Shown piece after piece: positions 1 through 8,523 of a stretch of 64,000 nucleotides of DNA. The DNA is from Thecamonas trahens ATCC 50062. Lineage: Eukaryota > Apusozoa > Apusomonadida > Apusomonadidae. Every line of letters starts with the position of its first letter. Position 1 is the stretch's first letter. The DNA lies in assembly GCF_000142905.1 (NCBI RefSeq), contig NW_013657659.1:339915-403914 (forward strand), read 5' to 3'. The position numbers and the translations under genes are program-made. Under the pieces are notes generated by a model that saw only the letters and a program-made list of their open reading frames with translations, had not been told where the DNA came from and searched no databases.

Positions 1-63
1 GAGGAGATCCGAGTAGTAAGCCCGCGCGATGACGATGTTCGACCAGTTGGTCTTGTTGGTGTC

Positions 64-1869
64 TTACGCATAGAGCTCGCGGAGCTCCGGCTCGGGGTCT
101 GCAGCCTGCCCAGCCCCGCCGTCGAGCGCACACGGCAGGTTGCGGTGCGCAGCAAGGTCGAGGTAGCGCCGGAGCGGTGACGTGATCGTAGCCGCTCTCC
201 CACCTGGCAGCGGCACACCGGCCGCCGCCGCGTACCCCACCGCAGGCGCGTTTGCCAGGTTCATGCACTCTTGCACCAGCAGCTTGGCAGGCTCCTCGAG
301 CAGCCGGTGCTTGGGAATGTGCCGCCCGCTCGCCCGCGACCGCGCCATCCGCGCCGCCGCCGCCCGTCCGTACAGCGGCAGCAGCGGCTCCGCCCCGTCA
401 AGCAGCGCCTCGTCGGCCTCGCCAAACGACAGCCGCTCCACCGGGCCCACCAGCGACCGCTCGAGCGACGAGCTAGCCACCCTCCCGTTGCGCTCAAGTC
501 GGATCCGCGCCGTCAGCGCATACGTCGCACGCTGAGTCTGGAAGCCGAGCGCCGCGAGCCCGCGCGGCGGCAGCATGTGCTGCGGCGCCCCCGGAAAGTA
601 GCACGACGCAATCCGTGCGTGCGCTGCAGAGTCGAGCACAGACCCGAGCTCGATCGCCGGCAGCGGGTCCGCCACGTGGACGAGGACCTCGCCGCTCGCC
701 GGATCGAGCCCGATGGCGTCGTCCACAATCGACGCCGACGGCGCGTCAATCGCAAGCGCCGGAATGTGTCGGAGGTCGACCCGCGCGCCAAGCTCAACCA
801 CTCTCTCCGCTGCCGCTTCCTCCACGGCCTCCGCCGCCGCCTTGACCTCGGCCGGGAACGGTGGAAACGTGTCACGGAGCGCAGCCTCGGCCTCCGAGAC
901 CGGCCGCGACGCGTCCGCCGCAAGATGCCCGCACTCGACAAGAAGCTGCCGCGCCGCGCTGGGCTCCTGCGCGAGGCCGAGCGTGCGGAGGATGGACCGC
1001 GCCGTGTGCCCCGCTCGCCCGCGCATGAACCCTCCGCCCGCCCCCGACGGTGCCCCGAGCGCATACGTCTCCAGCGCCAAGAGCAGTGGAAGGTCACGCG
1101 CCCGCGACCACGCCCGCGGCGTCGCCTTGCGCCGGATCTGTGCCATGCGCTCGCGGACCGTCGCCATGAACCGCTGCGCGTCCGACGTCCGCACCGCCTG
1201 CCGCGACCGCGGCGCATACCCGCGCTTGCCCGGCTGCGCAAAGAGCAACGAGTCGATGGCCGCGTCGGTGGCCGCAGCAGCCGCTGCGTCGCGTCCGGGC
1301 GCCACCCACTCTCCACCTCCGGCCGCAGCGGCAAGAAGGTCCGGCAGCGCCGCCTGCGACCGCCGCGGCGGCGACTTGTACGGCAGCCCGCGCTTGAAGA
1401 ACACATCATCGTCCGCGAGGAGTCGGAAGGCGGCGTGGAGATGCACAGCTCTCACCGCCGTGCTCCGCGAGTGCCACAGGATCCGCGCGAGCGCATGCGA
1501 CCGGAGCCGCGCGTGCTTGTACTGCCCGAGGAGCGCCGTCCAGACCGGCTCGAGCGAGAGCGATCCGGGCGCCGCCGTCGCCAGAAATGAGTCCACCGCA
1601 CCGGCGTCGCCCGCAAACGCCTCGTGCGACTCTGGCCACGCCTGCGCAGGCCACACGTCCACCACCTGTGACGGATGGATGGTCTCGGTCGCCCCGGACG
1701 CCGCTCGCGCCACCAGTGCCGCCTCGCTCGACGTCGGCACCTCGCACAGCGTGCCCGCCCGGAACGCCGCGTGCGAGACATACTCCACCACCGGCAGCGC
1801 CTGGGACGACCCAGCACGCGCTAGCGCCGCCACTCCCGGGAGCGTCGTCAGCGTCCATGTCCGAAGCAT
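64..1869 (-). CDS. RNB-domain exoribonuclease (RNase II/R family), 3' part off the window
   Basis: The product is a 3'-5' exoribonuclease of the RNase II/RNR/Dss1 type; the family degrades or trims RNA, often in mitochondria or plastids. The RNB catalytic core is visible from about residue 363 (D375, D383, D384) to the motif TSPLRRYLD at 563-571, whose arginines line the active site. The aspartate equivalent to E. coli D207 is Ile381, so one of four metal-binding acidic residues appears to be missing. The N-terminus MLRTWTLTTL is basic and hydroxylated, compatible with a mitochondrial presequence. The reading frame stops soon after the RNB motif, with no S1 domain. The stop lies inside GTAAGA (67-62, minus strand), a good 5' splice donor, so the gene very probably continues through an intron beyond base 1. 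Start chosen at the first ATG. Confidence 0.82.
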   Translation of the reverse strand: MLRTWTLTTLPGVAALARAGSSQALPVVEYVSHAAFRAGTLCEVPTSSEAALVARAASGATETIHPSQVVDVWPAQAWPESHEAFAGDAGAVDSFLATAAPGSLSLEPVWTALLGQYKHARLRSHALARILWHSRSTAVRAVHLHAAFRLLADDDVFFKRGLPYKSPPRRSQAALPDLLAAAAGGGEWVAPGRDAAAAAATDAAIDSLLFAQPGKRGYAPRSRQAVRTSDAQRFMATVRERMAQIRRKATPRAWSRARDLPLLLALETYALGAPSGAGGGFMRGRAGHTARSILRTLGLAQEPSAARQLLVECGHLAADASRPVSEAEAALRDTFPPFPAEVKAAAEAVEEAAAERVVELGARVDLRHIPALAIDAPSASIVDDAIGLDPASGEVLVHVADPLPAIELGSVLDSAAHARIASCYFPGAPQHMLPPRGLAALGFQTQRATYALTARIRLERNGRVASSSLERSLVGPVERLSFGEADEALLDGAEPLLPLYGRAAAARMARSRASGRHIPKHRLLEEPAKLLVQECMNLANAPAVGYAAAAGVPLPGGRAATITSPLRRYLDLAAHRNLPCALDGGAGQAADPEPELRELYA

Positions 1870-1936
1870 CCCGCTTCACTCGCTGAGTCGGGTGCCCGTC
1901 GAATGAGCGAGGGATGGCTCCGACACCGACGACGGA

Positions 1937-1980
1937 CCCCGATCATGATCGATCGCAGTCGTTATCGATTATGATCGGGG
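1937..1980. repeat. inverted repeat, 17-bp arms, 10-base loop
   Basis: The arms 1937-1953 and 1964-1980 are complementary at 16 of 17 positions and consist of CCCCGATCAT-type and ATGATCGGGG-type sequence rich in GATC/CGAT. The repeat sits about 70 bases upstream of the RNB start codon and beside a G-rich tract, so it could be a promoter or insulator element or an extruding hairpin. The function is unknown. Confidence 0.7.
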
Positions 1981-2300
1981 CCGTGGGGGGGGGGGGGCGG
2001 AAGGGGGGGGGTGGGGGTGGGGGGGGTGGGGGGGGGGGGGGATGAGGGGAGGCGGGCGGGCGGGGAGACCTCGGGCGGTGGGAGTGTGCGGCTGATCGAC
2101 TACGCAGGCCGACCACGCCAGCCGATCATGCTGGCTTGGCGCCCAGGGGGGCTGGGCTCGGCTGGGCGACTGACCCCCGCCGACTGGGCTGGCAATTTCT
2201 GGTAAAATTGCAGACACAGGACAGGGGGCCAGAACGGGCTGGGCATGGGGAATGCGCCAGGTACGGCGGCAGGGGACAAGGCTGGGGTTTGGGCTTGGGT
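1981..2300. other. G-rich intergenic stretch between the RNB gene and RPS24
   Basis: Bases 1984-2060 are almost pure G on the plus strand, which is C on the strand of both flanking genes. The rest (2061-2300) has no convincing ORF. It must hold the RPS24 3' UTR and the RNB gene promoter. I see no RNA gene. Confidence 0.5.
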
Positions 2301-2681
2301 TTACTTGCGGGCCTTGGCGGTACCGCGGACCTTCTTGAGCTTGTTCTTGAGCTCCTTGCGCTGGCGGCGGGACGACTCGGTGGCGGTGGCGAGGCCGGCA
2401 CGGATGAGGCGGTACTTGGGCTCAAAGGCGTCGCGGGCCTTGGCGTCGTCGTAGATGAGGGCAAAGCCCTTGGAGCGGCCACCACCGAAGGCAATCTTGA
2501 AGCCGAAGAGGATGATGGTCGACGGGTCGGCCACGTTGTACTTCTTGGCGAGCTCCTCACGCAGCTCGGTCTTGGGCACCGACGCCCGCGAAGGATGAAT
2601 GACGTCCACAACCATCTGGCGACGGCCGAGGAGGGCGTTGGTCAGGAACTTGGACGTGCGCACGGTGCAGGCAGTCGACAT
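2301..2681 (-). CDS. RPS24: 40S ribosomal protein eS24
   Basis: Structural protein of the small cytosolic ribosomal subunit. The 126-residue product matches eS24 end to end: TVRTSKFLTNALLGRRQMVV near the N-terminus, the VDVIHPSRASVPK block, FGFKIAFGGGRSKGFALIYD in the middle and the basic KKVRGTAKARK tail. eS24 is usually about 130 residues, so it is complete. The ORF is open further upstream to 2750, but the family starts at MSTACTVRT, so the ATG at 2681 is chosen. It is single-exon here. It is transcribed away from the PUB gene and shares a 308-base divergent promoter region with it. Confidence 0.96.
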   Translation of the reverse strand: MSTACTVRTSKFLTNALLGRRQMVVDVIHPSRASVPKTELREELAKKYNVADPSTIILFGFKIAFGGGRSKGFALIYDDAKARDAFEPKYRLIRAGLATATESSRRQRKELKNKLKKVRGTAKARK

Positions 2682-2989
2682 AATGTGTGTGTGTTCTGTC
2701 TTGACGTTACGTGGAGTGCTGTGTACTACCCTCCAACACTCGGCAGACAAAGTCCTCCCTCGCCTTGAAATTCGCCTCGATCGCCGTCACCCGTCCGCCA
2801 CCAAAAAGTGAAAAACAAATCGAGCTCGCGCAAATCCCCCCCCCCCCCCCCTCCCCGCCTCCCGCCACTGCCCCGGCACAAACGGCAAAAACCATACCTT
2901 CCCTGCCCCGCACCTGCATCGCCTTCCGCCCCCTCCCCCCTCCCCAGCCCCTCCACCCCTCTCCCAACGAGACATTGCAACCGCAGGGG
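2682..2989. promoter_or_regulatory. divergent promoter region RPS24 / PUB gene
   Basis: This stretch separates the RPS24 start (minus) from the PUB gene start (plus). It contains a C14-type run near 2837-2851 and a C/CT-rich tract at 2929-2966 just ahead of the plus-strand ATG. No TATA box is evident. Confidence 0.5.
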
Positions 2990-3524
2990 ATGGCGGCGAC
3001 ACGGACACCGGCAGCGGACCTGCCAACTCGCCTGCGGCGGGTGCTGAACAACTCGATCCTCGGCCGGAGCAACTCCAAGGAGGGCGCAGAGCTCTGCGCC
3101 AAGACCCTCACCACGCTGCTGCGCAACGTATCCGACGATCGTCAAGTACCACCGCGTCCGCCTTCGCCAGAACAAGATCAAGGCTCGTATCGCCGACATT
3201 GACGGCGGCGTCGACTACCTTTACCTCGCCGGCTTCCGCCGCGTTGTCGAGGACCACGAGGAGGTCTTGCGCTGGCCGTTCGGCTCACCCGACACCGATG
3301 CGCAAGTCCGCCGCGACGCTGTTGCCGTCGTTTCCACCGCCCTCACCATCCTCACCGATCGCATGGCAGCCATTGCCGAGCGCGCTGCCCGCGAGAAGAA
3401 GCACGCCGCCAAGGACGCGTCGGCAGCCGAGCTTGAGCGCGCCCGTGTCCTCGCCCTCATCGAGGACGATCGCACCAGGCGCCGCGCCGCCGCCAACCGC
3501 CGTCGTCTGCCACTGCGCAAGTAG
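2990..3524 (+). CDS. PUB/PUG-domain protein, one frame change in the assembly
   Basis: PUB (PUG) domains bind the C-terminus of the AAA ATPase p97/Cdc48 and occur in PNGase and UBX proteins. Residues 1-46 (MAATRTPAADLP to TLLRN) read in one frame. From base 3129 the protein continues in another frame with YPTIVKYHRVRLRQNKIKAR and DGGVDYLYLAGFRRVVED, matching the PUB order LLRN-x(4-5)-KYRxIR, GAxEFLxxxGF. A basic coiled tail follows (ERAAREKKHA, RRRAAANRRR) to the stop at 3524. Joining the parts needs one base skipped near 3128. A 19-base GT-AG intron would also fit the frame but would delete conserved KY residues. The joined length is about 177 residues. The PUB assignment is by pattern; the exact orthologue is unknown. 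Confidence 0.68.
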
Positions 3525-3786
3525 TAGAGACCATCGCCCGCTGATGAGCAATCCATCCACGCCTTCCGTCTGCACACAGCGCTAGCGTGCCTGCGGAAAA
3601 TGACCATGCTAGCGTGAAAAATCCATCTCCTCCTTGATCGTGGCCAAGCGCGGCCATGCGCCGGCCAGCGCCCGCCGCCCGACTGGTCCCGCCGCTGAGT
3701 CTCGAGCTCGTTGAGCAGCAGGACCGCGAGCCCAGGACGGTTCCACACACACACACCGCACTTCCTCTCCAACTCAGCGACAAGGC
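3525..3786. other. intergenic, nothing recognised
   Basis: Short spacer between the PUB gene and the next plus-strand gene. It ends in a CACACACAC run shortly before the ATG at 3787. Confidence 0.4.
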
Positions 3787-4137
3787 ATGGGACGGGTGAC
3801 CGACCTGCGGTGGTTCGAGTGGCTGTACCTGGGCGTCTTCTGGTCCGGCGTCGTCTATGTCTACCGCCGCATCGACGCGGCGTGGAGACTCGGCCCTGGC
3901 CGACATCCGCGGCATGGCCTACGAGGACGACGTCTTTGCCCGCATGGCCAACACCTACAGCAAGATCTTCCACTCGCTCTCCTCCCTCGCCTCCATCGCC
4001 TTTGGCCTCCTCATCATCTACCTCCTCGCCTCGGCCATGGGCCTCACCGGTGCTCGCGCCTCCGTCCCGACTTTGACGACGACGACGATGACGACGATGA
4101 CGACAACCGCTCCGCCCGCTACCGCCGCCGCCACTAA
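3787..4137 (+). CDS. small two-helix membrane protein with acidic tail (hypothetical, frame changes)
   Basis: I do not recognise the family. The first frame starts MGRVTDLRWFEWLYLGVFW and gives one hydrophobic helix (about residues 10-27). After about base 3890 the coding signal moves one frame and gives ADIRGMAYEDDVFARMANTY followed by a second hydrophobic segment, SIAFGLLIIYLLASAMGL. Near 4064 the first frame resumes with a run of about ten aspartates and the basic end NRSARYRRRH before a TAA at 4135. Both shifts look like single-base assembly errors, but a short spliced intron cannot be excluded. A small endomembrane protein with a cytosolic Asp/Arg tail is the best description. Confidence 0.42.
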   Translation: MGRVTDLRWFEWLYLGVFWSGVVYVYRRIDAAWRLGPGRHPRHGLRGRRLCPHGQHLQQDLPLALLPRLHRLWPPHHLPPRLGHGPHRCSRLRPDFDDDDDDDDDDNRSARYRRRH

Positions 4138-4300
4138 TCCCCCTCCCCCGCCACCGCTGCCTGCCACTAATCTTACTGCCCGCTGCCGCCGCCCGCCACT
4201 AATCCTACTGCCCATCACTACCGCTCATCACCACCGACGCATCTAGGCCTGCCGCCGCATCTAGCCCCCCCCCCCTCCCCCCTCCTCCCCTATCATCCCT

Positions 4301-5212
4301 CATCGCTTCGCTTCGCATCGCTTAGCTTTGCTCCGCATCGCTTCGCATCGCTTCGCATCGCTCCGCATCACCTCGCATTGCTTCGCCTCGCCTCGCTTCG
4401 CATCGCATCGCTTCGCTTCGCTCCGCTTCGCTCCGCTTCGCATCGCATCGCTTCGCGTCGCATCGCCTCCCCTATCTCCGCTTCGCATCGCTTCGCTTCG
4501 CTTCGCTTCGCTTCGCTTCGCTTCGCTTCGCTTCGCCTCGCTTCGCCTCGCATCGCATCGCTTCGCTTCGCTTCGCTTCGCTTCGCTTCGCTTCGCTTCG
4601 CTTCGCTTCGCTTCGCTTCGCTTCGCTTCGCTTCGCTTCGCTTCGCCTCGCATCGCATCGCTTCGCTTCGCTTCGCTTCGCTTCGCTTCGCTTCGCTTCG
4701 CATCGCATCGCTTCGCGTCGCATCGCCTCCCCTATCTCCGCTTCGCATCGCATCGCTTCGCATCGCTTCGCCTCGCATCGCTCCGCATTGCTTCGCCTCG
4801 CTTCGCCTCGCATCGCATCGCTTCGCTTCGCTTCGCTTCGCTCCGCATCGCTTCGCATCGCATCGCATCGCATCGCTTCGCTTCGCTCCGCTTCGCTTCG
4901 CCTCGCATCGCTTCGCATCGCTTCGCTTCGCTTCGCTTCGCTTCGCTCCGCATTGCTTCGCCTCGCTTCGCATCGCTTCGCATCGCATCGCTTCGCTTCG
5001 CTCCGCTTCGCTTCGCCTCGCATCGCTTCGCATCGCTTCGCATCGCTTCGCTTCGCTTCGCTCCGCATTGCTTCGCCTCGCTTCGCCTCGCATCGCTTCG
5101 CTCCGCATTGCTTCGCCTCGCTTCGCCTCGCCTCGCTTCGCCTCGCATCGCTTCGCATCGCTTCGCTCCGCTTCGCTTCGCTTCGCTCCGCTTCGCTTCG
5201 CTCCGCTCCGCT
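4301..5212. repeat. degenerate pentanucleotide tandem array, GCTTC type, about 0.9 kb
   Basis: The array has about 182 five-base units, mostly CTTCG, with variants CATCG, CCTCG, CTCCG, CATTG and CGTCG. A block containing the irregular segment GCCTCCCCTATCTCCG occurs at about 4441-4490 and again at 4701-4750, exactly 260 bases apart, so a higher-order duplication is superimposed. Five-base units make every frame open on both strands (RFASL-like on plus, EAKRS-like on minus). The long ORFs here are artefacts of the repeat. It lies directly upstream of the C2-RhoGAP gene. Confidence 0.95.
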
Positions 5213-5264
5213 AAACCCACGCACCTGACACTCCACCCTCCCCCCTCCCCCACCCCCACCCCCC

Positions 5265-6373
5265 ATGGCAGCACCGTCCGACACGCCCACCCTGTTCACC
5301 TACTCGGGTACGCTGCGGGTTGTGGTCGTCTCCGGCACAGGCCTGCTGGCGCAGGACGCCAACGGCCTCTCCGACCCCTACGTCAAGGTCACCGCCCTCC
5401 CGCCGACGCCTGTGGCATCCTCCGCCGTCGCCCCTCCACTGCGCCGGCCGGGAGCGGGAAGAAGGCCGCCAAGGCCAAGGCAGCGGATGCCATCTTCAAG
5501 ACGCCCGTCATCAAGAAGACCCTCGAGCCACGGTGGGACGCCGAGGGCTCCATCGCGCTTGCACACGCCGGCAGAGTCCACTTTGAGGTCAAGGACGACG
5601 ACAAGTTTGGCCACAACGATCCCATGGGCGAGGCCGTACTCCCGCTGCTGGCTCTTGCCCATGGCCGCAAGGTGACCAAGGTCCTCCGCCTGGTCCCGGG
5701 CGCCGCCACCGACCTCCCGCCCCGCCTCGGCTCCATCACCGTCTCCCTCCAGCTCGAGTCGGCCGCAGATCTCACCCCTGTCTACGACCTTGATCTCGTC
5801 GACGCCCTCGGCAACGACATGGAGCTGGCTGTAGAGCATGGCCTGCCGCTTCCCATCGACGGTGTGCCGTCCTTCTCGCCCTCCTCGCTGACCGCCTGCT
5901 CGCCCTAGGCGCCGCCGCCACCGAGGGCATCTTCCGCGTCCCGGGCAATGCCGACCACATCCTGCGCCTCAAGGAGGCCGCAAACTTTGGCAAGCTGCCA
6001 GAGATCCTCACCGAGCCGGCCTCGGACGTCGCCTCGGTTGCTGGCGCCTTCAAGCTCTGGTTCCGCGAGCTCCTTGTCCCGCTCGTCCCCGCCTCCTACT
6101 ACGACGCCGCCCTCGCTGCCACCGATCCGCCCACCGCCCGCGCCCTTGTCGACTCGCTGCCCGAGGCCAACCAGAACATCATCGAGTTCCTCGCCCGCTT
6201 CCTCTACACCTTTACCTCGGATCCCGCGAGCGTCGAGGCCACAAAGATGGATGCCAAGAATATGGCCATGGTCTTTGCTCCCTCCTTCCTCCCCGGCCTC
6301 CTCACAGACTCGGCCACCATCGGCAAGCTCACGCCTCGCCCCCCTCGCTGCCTTTGGCCCGCCCTCCCCCTGA
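5265..6373 (+). CDS. C2-RhoGAP protein (frame changes in the assembly)
   Basis: Predicted GTPase-activating protein for Rho/Rac GTPases with a membrane- or calcium-binding C2 domain. The C2 part starts at residue 12 (GTLRVVVVSGTGLLAQDANG, SDPYVKV) with Asp-rich calcium-type loops (DDDKFGHNDPMGEAVL). The RhoGAP part carries the arginine finger in EGIFRVPGNADHILRLKEAA, then FKLWFRELLVPLVP, LPEANQNIIEFLARFLY and MDAKNMAMVFAPSFL. Three frames must be joined: the change near 5420 lies in a C-run, the one near 5863 is at GTGCCGTCC, and a C6 run near 6343 decides the end. With one C fewer there, the protein stops at 6373, which I use; otherwise it runs to 6597 antisense to COX19. A C/CT-rich leader precedes the ATG at 5265. 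Confidence 0.75.
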
Positions 6374-6395
6374 TCGCCCGCCTCCCTCTCCCCCT

Positions 6396-6578
6396 CAGCC
6401 CGCGCTGCATCCGACACTCCAGATACCGTTTCGAGAGGCGCGTCTCGCCGCCATTCTCCTGCAGGCACTGCAGATACGCCCGCATGACCGGCTGGCACTC
6501 GCCAAAGTGGTCGAGCGGGAACGAGCCCTTATCCGGCGGCGCCGGCGCAGACGACGTCGTCGCCCGTGACATGTTCAT
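6396..6578 (-). CDS. COX19: Cox19-like CHCH protein, conserved core (3' end unresolved)
   Basis: Cox19 is an intermembrane-space copper-related assembly factor for cytochrome c oxidase. The Cox19 signature is clear: DKGSFPLDHFGEC, a CX9C pair (C28, C38), then RLSKRYLECRMQRGL. In the second CX9C pair the first cysteine position is Glu (GGETRLSKRYLEC), so only three of the four usual cysteines are present. The start is MNMSRATTSS at 6578, with a second ATG at 6572. After RMQRG the frame remains open to 6204 with an unusual Arg/Gly sequence antisense to the RhoGAP gene. The true C-terminus is probably much shorter, after a further frame change. The start faces a 13-bp repeat region shared with the FERM gene. 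Confidence 0.72.
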
Positions 6579-6683
6579 CGTCGCCCGTCGTTCCTGACCG
6601 AGCGAGCAGTGCTCCGCGCAACGCAATCTGCCTGGGGTGAGGAGGGGGACGACGTGAGGGGGACTGTGAGCCGGCGACCGACG

Positions 6684-6968
6684 ACGCGTAGCCGACCCGC
6701 CGACCCAACCAGCCGACCCAACCAGCCGACCCAACCAGCCGACCCGCCGACCCAACCAGCCGACCCACCGACCCAACCCGCCGACCCAACCCGCCGACCG
6801 ATCCAATCAGCCACACCACCGATCCAATCAGCCACCCCATCCCCCCCCCCCCTCGCCCCAAAAAGCAACCACCCCTGCATGCACCCAACCCAATTCGCCC
6901 GAAGCCCCCAACCACCCCACCCCACCCCCCTACCCCACCCCACCCCACCCCACCCCACCCCACCCCAC
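6684..6968. repeat. 13-bp and 5-bp tandem repeats between COX19 and the FERM gene
   Basis: Bases about 6684-6835 hold roughly ten imperfect copies of a 13-base unit (GCCGACCCAACCA and derivatives ending as GATCCAATCAG). Bases 6915-6968 are mainly CCCCA pentamers. This is the divergent promoter region for COX19 (minus) and the FERM gene (plus). Confidence 0.85.
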
Positions 6969-7000
6969 CCCCCCACACACACCCCACACACCTACACACT

Positions 7001-8515
7001 ATGGACTTTCTGCAAGTCCACTTTGTCGACGGCTCGCACAAGACCTTGCGTGTCGAGCCAGAGACCACCGTGGCAGAGCTGGTCGCCGCCACCGCAGACA
7101 AGCTAGACCTCCGCGCCACGCACCTGTTCGCCTTCTGGGCTGTCTCGCCCGTCCTCGAGCTCTGCCTCTCGCCCGACGAGACCATCGCCACCGTCCGCGA
7201 CTCGTGGCTCGACACAGAGCGCAAGTACCTCGGCAAGCCGCGCAAGATCAAGGACCCCGACGAGCCCATCGTCTCGTTTGTCTTCAAGCGCCAACGCCTC
7301 ATCCCAAAGGCCGCAGAGAAGTCGGTCGACGATCCCACAGCCATCCATCTCCTCTACCGCCAGGGCATCTACGAGGTCGTCAACTCCATCACCGTCACCT
7401 CGGTCCGCGAGACCATCAAGCTTGCAGGCATGCAGATGCAGGCCGACTTTGGCGACCACAACGAGGCCACTCACACCCCGGGCTTCCTCACCTCGCGCCT
7501 CCCGGCCTTTATCCCGCGCCACCTGCTCGAGGACAAAAAGCTGAAGAAGCGCAACTGGGAGCTCGACGTTCTTGAGGCCCACAAGGCCTTTGCTGGCCAG
7601 GACCGCACTCAGATCAAGCTCGACTACCTCGCCATCGTCCGCAAGTTTCCCTCGTACGGCTCCTCCTACTTTCCCGTCGACATCAAGAAGGCCAAGCGTG
7701 CTCCTGTCAAGCTCCCCAAGCACGACGTCCTGCTCGGCGTCAACGAGGCCGGCGTCCACTTGCACAACAAGAAGCAGCACAAAGACTCGGTCTTCATCGG
7801 CCTCCGCGAGCTCGCCTCCTGGGACTCGACAGACACCCTCCTCACTATCAACGTCAAGCCGGCCTCCTCCGCAGGCGCACGCGCCAAGAAGGACTCGGGC
7901 CCTCTTTACATCCTCACCACACGCCAGGCTCCGCTCATCGACTCGCTCCTCACAACCGCCACAGACAGATACAACAACGCCGTCGCAAGCTACCTCGACG
8001 GCGGCTCAAAGCCCAAGACCAAGCACCCCGACTCCGACTCTGACTCCAACTCCAAGCAGCAGCCTCTGCCCGCAGACCTCCCTGCCGCATCCACCGCTGC
8101 CACCGCTGCCACCGCTGCCACCGCTGCCACCGCTGCCACCGCTGCTGCCGTTGACCCCGTCACTCCATCCGCAGACGACCCTGCTCCGTCCGCACCTTCA
8201 TCTCCATCTCCATCCCCGTCCGCATCTTCCTCGGACTCGGACTCAGACTCGGACTCGGACTCGGCCCCGGCCCCGGCCCCGGCCCCGGCCCCGGCCCCGG
8301 CCCCAACCCCGGCCGCGGACCCGGCCCCTGCTCCTGTCGAGCAGGAGCCGGCACACGACCTCGACGCTGCCGCTCAAAACCCAGTCTCGCCGGCTCCTAC
8401 TCCCGCTGCCGCTGCATCTGCCTCCCAAGACGAACGCGCCGCAAAGATTGCCCAGCTCAACGCCCTCTGCGACTCGATGGCAGGTTCCATCCTCGACGAG
8501 CTCGACGGCTGGTAG
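7001..8515 (+). CDS. FERM-domain protein with low-complexity tail
   Basis: FERM domains link membranes or integrin-like receptors to the cytoskeleton. The 504-residue product starts with a ubiquitin-like F1 lobe (MDFLQVHFVDGSHKTLRVEP). The F2 lobe follows (LLYRQGIYEVVNSITV, RETIKLAGMQMQADFGDHN), then F3 (PSYGSSYFPVDIKKAKR, LPKHDVLLGVNEAGVHLHN) up to about residue 320. The pattern is closest to the FERM domains of MyTH4-FERM myosins and talin, but no motor or MyTH4 domain is present. The tail from about 340 is low complexity: ATAATAAT, a Ser-Asp run and a Pro-Ala run encoded by CGGCCC repeats. A C/A-rich leader precedes the ATG. Its stop lies 8 bases from the convergent EXOC2 stop. Confidence 0.82.
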   Translation: MDFLQVHFVDGSHKTLRVEPETTVAELVAATADKLDLRATHLFAFWAVSPVLELCLSPDETIATVRDSWLDTERKYLGKPRKIKDPDEPIVSFVFKRQRLIPKAAEKSVDDPTAIHLLYRQGIYEVVNSITVTSVRETIKLAGMQMQADFGDHNEATHTPGFLTSRLPAFIPRHLLEDKKLKKRNWELDVLEAHKAFAGQDRTQIKLDYLAIVRKFPSYGSSYFPVDIKKAKRAPVKLPKHDVLLGVNEAGVHLHNKKQHKDSVFIGLRELASWDSTDTLLTINVKPASSAGARAKKDSGPLYILTTRQAPLIDSLLTTATDRYNNAVASYLDGGSKPKTKHPDSDSDSNSKQQPLPADLPAASTAATAATAATAATAATAAAVDPVTPSADDPAPSAPSSPSPSPSASSSDSDSDSDSDSAPAPAPAPAPAPAPTPAADPAPAPVEQEPAHDLDAAAQNPVSPAPTPAAAASASQDERAAKIAQLNALCDSMAGSILDELDGW

Positions 8516-8523
8516 CTCTCCGC

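Noticed and set aside
271-1590. 439-codon plus-strand ORF antisense to the RNB gene
   Set aside because: Arg/Pro-rich shadow of a GC-rich coding strand. The minus strand carries the RNB motifs.
4300-5214. Long Arg/Phe/Ala/Ser or Glu/Ala/Lys/Arg repeat proteins in many frames
   Set aside because: A 5-base repeat without stop codons is open in nearly every frame. There is no start context, domain or codon bias, so these are repeat artefacts.
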